NCBI GenBank assembly: GCA_029857975.1
Contig: JAOUFX010000193.1
Span: forward strand, 1 to 6,310
Length of the DNA: 6,310 nt
Reading direction: 5' to 3'
Source of the DNA: Deltaproteobacteria bacterium
Lineage (GTDB): Bacteria > Desulfobacterota > SM23-61
Each line of letters opens with the position of its first letter. The first letter of the stretch is position 1. The notes beneath the pieces are model-generated. The model saw only the letters and a program-made list of their open reading frames with translations, was not told the DNA's origin and did not search any database. Made by a program: the position numbers and the translations under genes. This document shows positions 1-6,310 of this stretch, in pieces.

Positions 1-1
1 G

Positions 2-1189
<1,188 letters not shown>

Positions 1190-1213
1190 AAAACTTACAA
1201 GGAGGAAAATTTA

Positions 1214-1534
1214 ATGTTTACTGATTTAGCTTATGCCATGGGAGGCGCGCCCGGAGGGGGCGGCGGAGCAGGCGGACTGGGAAGTTTTCTTCCCCTGATT
1301 TTAATGTTCGTGGTTTTTTATTTTTTGCTGATTTGGCCGCAGCAAAAGAAGTCGAAAGCCCATCGCCAGGTTCTGGCCAGCCTGCAGAAAGGCGACAACG
1401 TCGTCACGGCCTCGGGGATTTATGGGTCGATCACCGGCATCACGGACACGGTGGTTACGCTGGAAATCGCTGAAAAAGTCCGCATCAAGGTTTCCCGCAA
1501 CTCGATCGCGGGCAAGGTCCAAAGTCAGGTTTGA
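1214..1534 (+). CDS. yajC: Sec translocon accessory protein YajC
   Basis: YajC is a small single-span inner-membrane protein that associates with SecD and SecF and, through them, with SecYEG. Its exact role is unclear and it is usually dispensable. The 106-residue product is of normal size. A short N-terminus with a glycine-rich run (residues 10-23) leads into one membrane span (about 25-41), ending in the family motif IWPQQKKSKAHR. The cytosolic domain follows, with LQKGDNVVTASGIYGSITGI and a beta-rich tail ending KVRIKVSRNSIAGKVQ. The glycine run is encoded by a GGN-rich stretch at about 1241-1276 and probably sits outside the membrane as a linker. GGAGGA at 1201-1206, seven bases before the ATG, fixes the start. 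It lies 24 bases after tgt and 36 before secD, so it is co-transcribed. Confidence 0.95.
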   Translation: MFTDLAYAMGGAPGGGGGAGGLGSFLPLILMFVVFYFLLIWPQQKKSKAHRQVLASLQKGDNVVTASGIYGSITGITDTVVTLEIAEKVRIKVSRNSIAGKVQSQV

Positions 1535-1570
1535 TTTTGCAACGGAGAAGCATCCAAAGGAGATGAAAAT

Positions 1571-3172
1571 ATGCGGCGCAGTATCCAATGGCGAGCCGGG
1601 TTGATCCTCTGCTTCCTGGCTCTTTCCATCCTTTTCCTCATCCCCACTCTCATCGACCCGCTTCCGAAATGGTGGACAAAAGTTCTTCCCGGGGAGAAGA
1701 TTCATTTAGGGTTAGACCTGCGGGGAGGAATGCATCTGTTGCTCGAGGTGGAAGTCCAGAAGGCCATTGAAAGTGCCATGGACAAATACGCCAGCGACAT
1801 CAAAGATACCTTGACCAAGAAAGACATTCCTTTCCAGCAAATAGAACGGACTTCCGCCGGAAAGATTTCCGTTCTGCTGACCGACACCAAAGCCAATGAT
1901 CGCTTCAGCCTTATTCGTTCCGACCAGTTTGCCAACTTGAAGGTAGCCTCTTTCCTCGAAGGGGAAGGAAAATATCAGTACCTCCTGGAATTAAACCCCA
2001 AAGAGGTGAGTTCCATTGAGGACTCGGCCGTCCGGCAAGGGCTGGAAACGATCCGCAACCGCATTGACCAATTCGGAGTCACGGAGCCGGTTATCGCTCC
2101 TCAAGGGGAGAATCAGATCCTCATTCAACTGCCTGGCGTCAAAGATCCTCAACGAGCCGTCGAATTGATCGGCCGTACGGCTTTATTAGAGTTTAAGCTG
2201 GTGGATGAAGAGAACAGCCTGGAGGAGGCTCTCAAAGGGAATATGCCCCCGGGGAGTGAAATTCTTTATCAGAAGGCCGCTGACAAAGAAACAGGCGTGG
2301 TCACCCGCCGCCCTTTTCTCTTGAAGAAACGTGCTTTGATGACGGGCGATGTGCTCACCGACGCCCGGATGCGCATCAAGTCTGACTTCAATGAGCCCTA
2401 TGTTTCCATCGACTTCGATGCCCGGGGAGCGAGGCTCTTCGATCAGATCACCGCTGAGAACGTGAAGAAGCGTTTGGCTATTGTTCTGGACAACAATGTT
2501 TATTCGGCGCCGGTGATCCAGGAACGCATCAGTGGAGGCAAAGCTCAAATCAGCGGTTCTTTCACTCCGGATGAAGCTTCCGACTTGGCCATCGTCCTCA
2601 GGGCGGGTGCCCTGCCGGCACCGGTGAAGATCATTCAGAATGTAACCGTCGGCCCCTCCCTGGGGCAGGATTCCATCGACAAAGGGATCCGGGCGGCTAT
2701 TATTGGCGCCATCCTCGTGGTGATCTTCATGGCCGTTTATTACGGCCTCTCCGGCGTGATCGCCGATTGGGCCTTGGTTCTGAACATCATTTACCTCATG
2801 GGAGCCCTGGCCTCGATGCGGGCCACTCTCACCCTGCCCGGAATCGCCGGAATCATTCTGGCCATCGGCATGGCGGTCGATAGTAACGTTCTCATGTTCG
2901 AGCGCATCCGCGAAGAACTTCGCCTGGGGAAGACGGTCCGGGCCGCTGTAGACGCCGGGTACGATAAAGCCCTTTTCACCATCATCGACTCCCACGTTAC
3001 GACCTTAATTACAGCAATGGTCCTCTTTCAGTTTGGTACCGGCCCCATCAAAGGTTTCGCGGTAACTCTCAGTTTGGGAGTCATGATCAATCTTTTCTCG
3101 GCCCTTATCGGCACGAAGGTTATCTTCGACTGGATCAACCTCAAGAAACAGATCAAGACCTTGAGCATTTGA
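1571..3172 (+). CDS. secD: Protein translocase subunit SecD
   Basis: SecD is an RND-superfamily membrane protein that pairs with SecF. The complex uses the proton gradient to pull preproteins through SecYEG on the periplasmic side. The 533-residue product has a first membrane span at about 9-28, then the hallmark GLDLRGGMHLLLEV (47-60). A large periplasmic P1 region runs to about residue 355 and includes NRIDQFGVTEP (163-173) and LPGVKDPQRA. The GPSLGQDSI signature (361-369) precedes five more spans (roughly 372-393, 395-414, 422-441, 470-490, 496-520). GMAVDSNVLMFERIREEL carries Asp437, at the position of the conserved proton-path aspartate (Asp519 in E. coli). It is shorter than the 615-residue E. 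coli protein but normal for many phyla with separate SecD. AAAGGAG at 1556-1562 supports the ATG. SecF follows 20 bases later. Confidence 0.98.
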   Translation: MRRSIQWRAGLILCFLALSILFLIPTLIDPLPKWWTKVLPGEKIHLGLDLRGGMHLLLEVEVQKAIESAMDKYASDIKDTLTKKDIPFQQIERTSAGKISVLLTDTKANDRFSLIRSDQFANLKVASFLEGEGKYQYLLELNPKEVSSIEDSAVRQGLETIRNRIDQFGVTEPVIAPQGENQILIQLPGVKDPQRAVELIGRTALLEFKLVDEENSLEEALKGNMPPGSEILYQKAADKETGVVTRRPFLLKKRALMTGDVLTDARMRIKSDFNEPYVSIDFDARGARLFDQITAENVKKRLAIVLDNNVYSAPVIQERISGGKAQISGSFTPDEASDLAIVLRAGALPAPVKIIQNVTVGPSLGQDSIDKGIRAAIIGAILVVIFMAVYYGLSGVIADWALVLNIIYLMGALASMRATLTLPGIAGIILAIGMAVDSNVLMFERIREELRLGKTVRAAVDAGYDKALFTIIDSHVTTLITAMVLFQFGTGPIKGFAVTLSLGVMINLFSALIGTKVIFDWINLKKQIKTLSI

Positions 3173-3192
3173 TGAAAGGAAGGAACCCTTAG

Positions 3193-4119
3193 ATGGGCAT
3201 CGAACTGTTGGGCAAAACGAATATCAATTTCATTGGATTTAGGAAATATTCTTTCATCCTTTCGGTCATCTTAGTCGGCATCGGCATCATCGCGCTGGTT
3301 CAATTGGTGCGTGGCCAAGCCAATCTGGGGATTGACTTTGCCGGCGGAACCGCCGTGCAGTTAAAATTTGAAAAGCCCTTTCAAATGGACCAAGCTCGCC
3401 ATATATTAGAAAGGAACGGCTTCAAGGACTGCGAACTCCAGCAGTTTACCGAGGGCAACAAGCTCCTGATCCAGGTCAAGAAAACCACGGCCATTCCCCT
3501 CGGCAAGGTAGCCGACAAGATCGTGGCCATCTTTACCAAAGAATTTGCGGACAACAAATTCCTCATCGACAGTACCACGGAGATCGGCCCCAAAGTGGGA
3601 AAAAACCTGCAGCATGACGCCCTTATCGCCGTGGTTATTTCGGCTATCGGCATGATCATTTACCTTGCTTGGCGCTTCGAATTCTCCTTCGGAGTGGCTG
3701 CGGCCATCGCTACCTTTCACGATGTTCTGACCGTTCTGGGAGTTTTTTTTCTCCTCGGCAAAGAAGTGAACCTCCTTTTGGTCACGGCCCTCCTCACCTT
3801 GGCCGGGTATTCCTTAACCGACACCGTGGTGGTTTACGATCGCATCCGGGAAAATCTCCGGCTGCGCCCAAGGGATCCTCTGGGAGAGATCATGAATCGC
3901 AGTATCAATGAAGTGCTCAGCCGAACGATCGTCACCACCATAACGGTCTTCCTGGTCTGCTTGTCCCTCTTTTTCTTCGGGGGAGAGGTTATCCACGATT
4001 TTTCTTTCGCTTTGCTTATCGGGATATGCGTGGGAACTTATTCTTCGGTTTTTGTAGCCAGTCCGGTGGTCTATGCTTGGCGCAAGGACAAGAAAATCCG
4101 CATCCGCACCAGGAGGTAA
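3193..4119 (+). CDS. secF: Protein translocase subunit SecF
   Basis: SecF is the partner of SecD in the proton-driven SecDF complex that finishes protein export through SecYEG. The 308-residue product has the family architecture: span 1 at about 19-38, the LGIDFAGGTAVQLKF motif (45-59) opening the smaller periplasmic P4 domain, TEIGPKVGKNL before span 2, then five more spans ending at about 292. GYSLTDTVVVYDRIRENLR (205-223) carries Asp210 and Arg217/Arg219, matching the conserved charged residues of the proton path (Asp213 and Arg219 in E. coli). RTIVTTITVF and the closing SSVFVASPVVYAW are also typical. The tail is basic (RKDKKIRIRTRR), as expected for the cytosolic side. AGGAAGGA at 3177-3184 sits correctly before the ATG. 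It is the last gene of the operon; an oppositely directed gene ends 44 bases downstream. Confidence 0.98.
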   Translation: MGIELLGKTNINFIGFRKYSFILSVILVGIGIIALVQLVRGQANLGIDFAGGTAVQLKFEKPFQMDQARHILERNGFKDCELQQFTEGNKLLIQVKKTTAIPLGKVADKIVAIFTKEFADNKFLIDSTTEIGPKVGKNLQHDALIAVVISAIGMIIYLAWRFEFSFGVAAAIATFHDVLTVLGVFFLLGKEVNLLLVTALLTLAGYSLTDTVVVYDRIRENLRLRPRDPLGEIMNRSINEVLSRTIVTTITVFLVCLSLFFFGGEVIHDFSFALLIGICVGTYSSVFVASPVVYAWRKDKKIRIRTRR

Positions 4120-4124
4120 TAAAA

Positions 4125-4141
4125 GGGTGTAGGGTGTAGGG
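4125..4141. repeat. Short tandem repeat GGGTGTA x2 plus GGG
   Basis: The bases GGGTGTAGGGTGTAGGG form two perfect 7-base units and the first three bases of a third. They lie five bases past the secF stop, in the gap between the convergent secF and aminotransferase genes. The sequence has three GGG tracts, one short of a standard G-quadruplex. No function can be read from it. It may be one copy of a dispersed intergenic repeat or just slippage-prone sequence. Confidence 0.6.
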
Positions 4142-4163
4142 ATAAAAGCCTTGAGCCTTTGCC

Positions 4164-5330
4164 CTATTTTTGGGGCTTGAACCTCTTTAATTTTTCGGCG
4201 GCCTGCTTCAGGGTTTCCATCTGCTTGGGAAAAGCGAAGCGCACCTTCGTCTTCCCCCATTCGGGCCGGCTATAGAAGCAGCTTCCCGGTACAGTCGCTA
4301 CCCCGACTTTTTCCACTAAATAATAAGCGCAGGCGAAATCATCCTCGTAGCCCAGGTGGGCTATGTCCGTCATAATGTAATACGCTCCCCGGGGTCGATA
4401 GACCCGAAATCCAACCGCTGCCAACGCTTGCAAGAGAAAGTCCCTCCGCTCCCGGTACTCTTCGGCCAGGTTCTGATAATAGGGAGCCGCGGAGCGTAAG
4501 GCGACGGCTGCTGCTTCCTGCAGGGGATGGGCGGCCCCCACCGTGAGGAAATCGTGGACCTTGCGGACGGAGCCCGTCAGTTGGGCGGAGGCAATGGTCC
4601 AGCCCACGCGCCATCCGGTCAGGCTGTAGGTCTTGGAAATGGAATTGATGGTGATGGTTTGATCGCGCATCCCCGGCAGGGAGGCGATGCTCAGATGCTT
4701 GGTTCCATCATAAAGAATATGCTCATAAATCTCATCGGTCACGGCCACCACCCCCCATTTCAGGCAGAGGTCAGCGATGAACTGCAGTTCCTCCCGGGAA
4801 AAAACCTTGCCCGTGGGGTTATTGGGGGTGTTAATGACGATGGCCTTGGTCTTGTTGTTGAAGGCCTGCGTCAGTTCTTGTTCATCAAAATGCCAGTCCG
4901 GTTCGCGAAGAGGAATGAAACGGGGTCGGGCTCCGCAAAGGATGGTGTCCGGGCCGTAGTTCTCGTAGAAAGGCTCGAAGACGATCACTTCTTCACCGGG
5001 ATTGACGATGGCCATGAGGGAAGCGATCATACACTCGGTGGCTCCGCAGCAGACCGTGATTTCCTTTTCCGGGTCCACGGTCACGCCATTGTATCGGGCG
5101 AATTTTTCGGCGATGGCCTGGCGCAACGCCGGGGTTCCCCAGGTGATGGCATACTGGTTGGCGTCGGCGTGAATGGCTTTCACGGCCGCTTCTTTTATCT
5201 CCTCGGGCGCGGGGAAATCCGGAAACCCCTGCGCCAGGTTAACCCCCCGGTGCTTGAGGCAAACCCGGGTCATATCCCGAATAACCGATTCGGTAAAATT
5301 TTTGGCCTTCTCGGAACAAAAATCCTTCAT
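4164..5330 (-). CDS. PLP-dependent aminotransferase, class I/II (kynurenine/glutamine/methionine type)
   Basis: This is a cytosolic fold-type I aminotransferase that moves an amino group between an amino acid and a 2-oxo acid through pyridoxal phosphate. With the start at 5330 it has 388 residues, normal for the family. Visible motifs are NLAQGFPDFPAP (31-42, substrate-side loop), CGATE (95-99, cofactor phosphate region), NTPNNPTG (167-174; Asn171 contacts the cofactor), DEIYEH (199-204; Asp199 pairs with the pyridine nitrogen), SISKTYSLTGWRVG (230-243; Lys233 forms the Schiff base, Arg241 binds phosphate) and VRFAF with Arg364 for the substrate carboxylate. The LAQGFPDF and RKVHDFLT stretches resemble the kynurenine aminotransferase, glutamine transaminase K and YbdL methionine aminotransferase group more than aspartate aminotransferase. 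The true substrate cannot be read from sequence. It stands alone on its strand, convergent with secF and divergent from a response regulator. Confidence 0.93.
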   Translation of the reverse strand: MKDFCSEKAKNFTESVIRDMTRVCLKHRGVNLAQGFPDFPAPEEIKEAAVKAIHADANQYAITWGTPALRQAIAEKFARYNGVTVDPEKEITVCCGATECMIASLMAIVNPGEEVIVFEPFYENYGPDTILCGARPRFIPLREPDWHFDEQELTQAFNNKTKAIVINTPNNPTGKVFSREELQFIADLCLKWGVVAVTDEIYEHILYDGTKHLSIASLPGMRDQTITINSISKTYSLTGWRVGWTIASAQLTGSVRKVHDFLTVGAAHPLQEAAAVALRSAAPYYQNLAEEYRERRDFLLQALAAVGFRVYRPRGAYYIMTDIAHLGYEDDFACAYYLVEKVGVATVPGSCFYSRPEWGKTKVRFAFPKQMETLKQAAEKLKRFKPQK

Positions 5331-5338
5331 CTTTGTTT

Positions 5339-5346
5339 TCTCCTCT
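5339..5346 (-). promoter_or_regulatory. Ribosome binding site that fixes the aminotransferase start
   Basis: Read on the minus strand the bases are AGAGGAGA, with the AGGAG core nine bases before the ATG at 5330. A longer in-frame reading from an ATG at 5399 has no such site, adds 23 residues that do not look like the family N-terminus, and would begin inside the -35 box. The start at 5330 is therefore preferred. Confidence 0.85.
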
Positions 5347-5370
5347 ACGTATTCCCCAACGGATCGAAGT

Positions 5371-5399
5371 ACTATATATAAAGGTCCGCTGTTCGTCAA
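5371..5399 (-). promoter_or_regulatory. Sigma70-type promoter of the aminotransferase gene
   Basis: On the minus strand TTGACG (5399-5394) and TATAGT (5376-5371) are separated by exactly 17 bases. Each hexamer differs from the E. coli consensus at one position. Transcription would begin near 5364, giving a leader of about 35 bases with the ribosome binding site in it. This is the best promoter in the window. Confidence 0.8.
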
Positions 5400-5402
5400 C
5401 AG
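5389..5402. promoter_or_regulatory. Dyad CTGTT-N4-AACAG over the -35 box of the aminotransferase
   Basis: A perfect 5-bp inverted repeat with a four-base centre (CTGTTCGTCAACAG) covers the whole -35 hexamer of the leftward promoter. A dimeric protein bound here would block RNA polymerase, so it is a possible operator. Five-base arms are short and could occur by chance. Confidence 0.3.
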
Positions 5403-5410
5403 GGTTTGTC

Positions 5411-5425
5411 CTTGAGTTAATCAAG
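5411..5425. repeat. Short dyad CTTGA-N5-TCAAG
   Basis: A perfect 5-bp inverted repeat with spacer GTTAA lies about 12 bases upstream of the aminotransferase -35 box, a position where an activator or repressor could bind. The arms are short and there is no further support. Confidence 0.25.
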
Positions 5426-5475
5426 CATTGTCTTCTTTAAAAGGCAAGCGGTAAAACAGCCTCCCCTACCAGAGA

Positions 5476-5586
5476 ATGATTCGCTGGGTCGTGGATTATT
5501 ACCCATCCCAATACCAAGAGTACGCCCAACAATTCATCGCCTCCCGGTCTGCAAGGAATTTTCCCCTGGATTTCTCATTGTTTTAA
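5476..5586 (+). CDS. Possible small ORF of 36 codons, unrecognised
   Basis: The frame runs from ATG to TAA and begins MIRWVVDYYPSQYQEYAQQF; I do not recognise it. Its amino-acid mix (aromatic-rich start, no long basic or low-complexity runs) is protein-like. However, there is no proper Shine-Dalgarno sequence: AGAG abuts the ATG. A poor TTGTCT / TAAAAC promoter-like pair at 5428-5457 is the only upstream signal. It could be a small protein, the remnant of a lost gene, or chance. It is listed so that the gap is described, not because it is well supported. Confidence 0.15.
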   Translation: MIRWVVDYYPSQYQEYAQQFIASRSARNFPLDFSLF

Positions 5587-5620
5587 AAATATTTATTCGG
5601 GGGCATTTACGTTTTTGGAA

Positions 5621-5629
5621 TGCTATAAT
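5621..5629 (+). promoter_or_regulatory. Extended -10 promoter directed at the response regulator
   Basis: TGCTATAAT is a perfect extended -10 element (TG-N-TATAAT). No good -35 hexamer is found 16-18 bases upstream (5601-5606 reads GGGCAT), which is tolerated for extended -10 promoters and often goes with activator dependence. Transcription would start at about 5635-5637, leaving a leader of roughly 175 bases before the regulator's ATG. Confidence 0.55.
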
Positions 5630-5639
5630 ACTTTTAGAA

Positions 5640-5750
5640 ATGCCGTTCGTTAACGAGAATACATCCATTTTTCAGAAAAAAGTTTTTCTCAGAAAGAATC
5701 AGCGTCCCCAAAATTACGAGGACCAAGAACCCCAATTACAGCGCCGTTAA
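5640..5750 (+). CDS. Possible near-leaderless small ORF of 36 codons, unrecognised
   Basis: The ATG lies only about 3-5 bases after the predicted transcription start of the regulator promoter, and the frame runs to TAA at 5748. The predicted peptide begins MPFVNENTSIF, is hydrophilic and becomes rich in Gln, Arg and Lys toward the end (closing QLQRR). It has no signal peptide, membrane span or motif I know. There is no Shine-Dalgarno sequence, so it would have to be translated as a leaderless message. It could be a leader peptide or chance. Confidence 0.15.
   Translation: MPFVNENTSIFQKKVFLRKNQRPQNYEDQEPQLQRR
5647..5656. repeat. Perfect 10-bp palindrome TCGTTAACGA in the regulator leader
   Basis: An uninterrupted palindrome starts about 11 bases after the predicted transcription start. 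That is a classic place for a repressor to block promoter clearance. It includes GTTCGTTAAC (5645-5654), which matches nine of ten bases with GTTCGTCAAC (5391-5400) at the divergent promoter. Function unknown. Confidence 0.35.
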
Positions 5751-5763
5751 ATAATATGGGAGA

Positions 5764-5788
5764 GTTGATGGGCCTGGATTCCATCAAC
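5764..5788 (+). promoter_or_regulatory. Hairpin with 8-bp perfect stem in the regulator leader
   Basis: GTTGATGG (5764-5771) and CCATCAAC (5781-5788) are exact reverse complements around a nine-base loop, 23 bases before the regulator ATG. No T-run follows, so it is not an intrinsic terminator. As RNA it would bury the ATG at 5768; as DNA it could be an operator. It is the strongest inverted repeat in the intergenic region. Confidence 0.5.
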
Positions 5789-5842
5789 ACGATGCCGCAA
5801 GCGAAAAGGCCATGGTCTCTACTCTGCCAGGTCCAATTTTAA
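5768..5842 (+). CDS. Possible 24-codon leader peptide overlapping the regulator start
   Basis: GGGAG at 5758-5762 sits five bases before this ATG, a better ribosome binding site than that of the response regulator. The frame (starting MGLDSINTM) ends with TAA at 5840-5842, 28 bases beyond the regulator's ATG and in a different frame. Such an overlap can couple translation of the two. The peptide has no recognisable features, and the start lies in the left arm of the hairpin at 5764-5788. This may be coincidence. Confidence 0.2.
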   Translation: MGLDSINTMPQAKRPWSLLCQVQF

Positions 5843-6310
5843 TCGTAGAGGATGATAAGAAGACCGCTGCTCTGGTGGCTCTTTATTTAGAGCGGGAAGG
5901 TTTTCAAACTGTCCTCGCCTCTGACGGCCTGCAGGCTCTGGAGCTGGCTAAGCGCCACAAACCTGCCTTTGTCATCCTCGACCTGATGCTCCCCCGGCTG
6001 GACGGATGGGAGGTATGCCGGCAACTTCGGCGGACATCTAACGTTCCCATCCTGATGCTCACTGCCCGGGGAGAAGAAATCGACCGCGTCTCGGGACTCA
6101 CCTTGGGGGCGGATGATTACGTCGCCAAGCCCTTCAGCCCCCGGGAGCTTGTGGCGCGCGTGAAGGCGATTCTCCGCAGAGCGCGCCCGGAACCCCCCAT
6201 AGAAAAAAATTTTCTCTCCCATGGAAAGCTCGTCATCGACCTGGAAAAGCACAAGGTAACCCTGAATGACCATACGATTTCACTGACGCCCCACGAATAT
6301 AAGCTTCTTC
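5812..6310 (+). CDS. Response regulator, OmpR/PhoB family (partial, 3' end off window)
   Basis: The gene encodes a two-component transcription factor: a histidine kinase phosphorylates the receiver domain, and the C-terminal winged helix binds DNA. The 166 residues present include a full receiver (about 8-123) with acidic pocket Glu13-Asp14-Asp15, phospho-acceptor Asp57 in VILDLMLPRLDG, Thr84 in PILMLTAR and Lys106 in DDYVAKPFSPREL. After a short Pro-rich linker the OmpR-type DNA-binding domain begins (HGKLVIDLEKHKVTLNDHTI, then SLTPHEYKLL) and is cut by the window edge. The EEIDRVSGLTLGADDY and SPRELVARVKAILRR stretches resemble BaeR, but the target is unknown. The ATG at 5812 is the only usual start codon between the in-frame stop at 5752 and the receiver; its AAAAGG is only two bases away, a weak site. 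A sensor kinase gene probably follows off the edge. Confidence 0.93.
   Translation, partial: MVSTLPGPILIVEDDKKTAALVALYLEREGFQTVLASDGLQALELAKRHKPAFVILDLMLPRLDGWEVCRQLRRTSNVPILMLTARGEEIDRVSGLTLGADDYVAKPFSPRELVARVKAILRRARPEPPIEKNFLSHGKLVIDLEKHKVTLNDHTISLTPHEYKLL

Larger units (their letters stand above)
5331..5811. other. Divergent intergenic region, 481 bases without a recognised gene
   Basis: This stretch separates the leftward aminotransferase from the rightward response regulator and is more AT-rich than the genes. It holds a consensus-like leftward promoter (5371-5399), a rightward extended -10 (5621-5629), several short dyads (5389-5402, 5411-5425, 5647-5656, 5764-5788), a weak dyad TGGGT-N11-ACCCA (5485-5505), and three open frames of 24 to 36 codons with weak support. 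I see no tRNA, rRNA, riboswitch or insertion-sequence end that I can name. The part from about 5430 to 5600 shows nothing convincing beyond a 36-codon frame. Confidence 0.7.

Noticed and set aside
2186..2995. Long minus-strand open frame (269 codons) inside secD
   Set aside because: The His/Asp/Gly-rich product has no recognisable motif and is exactly antisense to conserved SecD sequence.
4146..4178. Intrinsic terminator between secF and the aminotransferase
   Set aside because: AAGCC/GGCTT and GCCC/GGGC can pair, but the stems are only 4-5 bp, the T-run lies in the loop rather than after the stem, and most of the second arm is inside the aminotransferase coding end.
4527..5381. Long plus-strand open frame (284 codons) opposite the aminotransferase
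   Set aside because: It is antisense to a gene with all PLP-enzyme motifs, has no family resemblance, and arises from the codon bias of the real gene.
5389..5402. LexA/SOS box at the aminotransferase promoter
   Set aside because: The half-sites CTGT and ACAG are present but separated by six bases, not the eight of the proteobacterial LexA box, and the gene is not an expected SOS target.
5428..5457. Rightward promoter TTGTCT-N18-TAAAAC
   Set aside because: Both hexamers are poor and the only thing downstream is a doubtful 36-codon frame.
5674..5689. AGAAAA/TTTTCT hairpin in the leader
   Set aside because: The six-bp stem has only two GC pairs, so it would be marginally stable; it probably reflects local A/T runs.
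5672..5695. Direct repeat TCAGAAA (5672-5678 and 5689-5695) as an OmpR-type binding site
   Set aside because: The period of 17 bases does not fit the 10-11 base spacing typical of OmpR/PhoB sites, and the motif is A-rich and likely to recur by chance.
5764..5788. Transcription terminator or attenuator before the response regulator
   Set aside because: The stem is good, but it is followed by ACGATGCCGC with no T-run, so it is not an intrinsic terminator.

Overview
The window looks like ordinary bacterial chromosome, probably from a Gram-negative of the Desulfobacterota (former Deltaproteobacteria) type. That guess rests on the order tgt-yajC-secD-secF, separate SecD and SecF of about 530 and 310 residues, a YajC with a glycine-rich N-terminus, moderately GC-rich DNA and purine-rich ribosome binding sites. 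It is a family-resemblance judgement, not a search result. I see no mobile element, CRISPR array, tRNA or rRNA gene.

Left part (1-4119, + strand): a compact operon of queuine tRNA-ribosyltransferase (tgt), YajC, SecD and SecF, with gaps of 24, 36 and 20 bases. The three sec genes each have a clear Shine-Dalgarno sequence. SecD, SecF and YajC form the accessory membrane complex of the SecYEG translocon, and SecDF uses the proton motive force to help draw proteins out of the membrane. Tgt puts the queuosine precursor into tRNA. It shares the transcript by long-conserved gene order rather than by known biochemistry. The operon's promoter lies off the left edge.

Middle (4164-5330, - strand): a convergent PLP-dependent aminotransferase of the kynurenine/glutamine/methionine aminotransferase type. 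The 44-base convergent gap holds a tandem GGGTGTA repeat and no convincing terminator. A very good sigma70 promoter and ribosome binding site place the aminotransferase start at 5330. A longer reading from 5399 would begin inside the -35 box.

Right part (5331-6310): a 481-base divergent intergenic region, then the first 166 residues of an OmpR/PhoB-type response regulator (BaeR-like receiver) that runs off the right edge. The intergenic region carries the aminotransferase promoter, an extended -10 promoter pointing at the regulator, several short dyads, and a leader of roughly 175 bases with an 8-bp perfect hairpin and possible mini-ORFs. This leader is the only part of the window with structure that the recognised genes do not explain. 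I found no clear sign of a new biological system; the leader observations are modest candidates.
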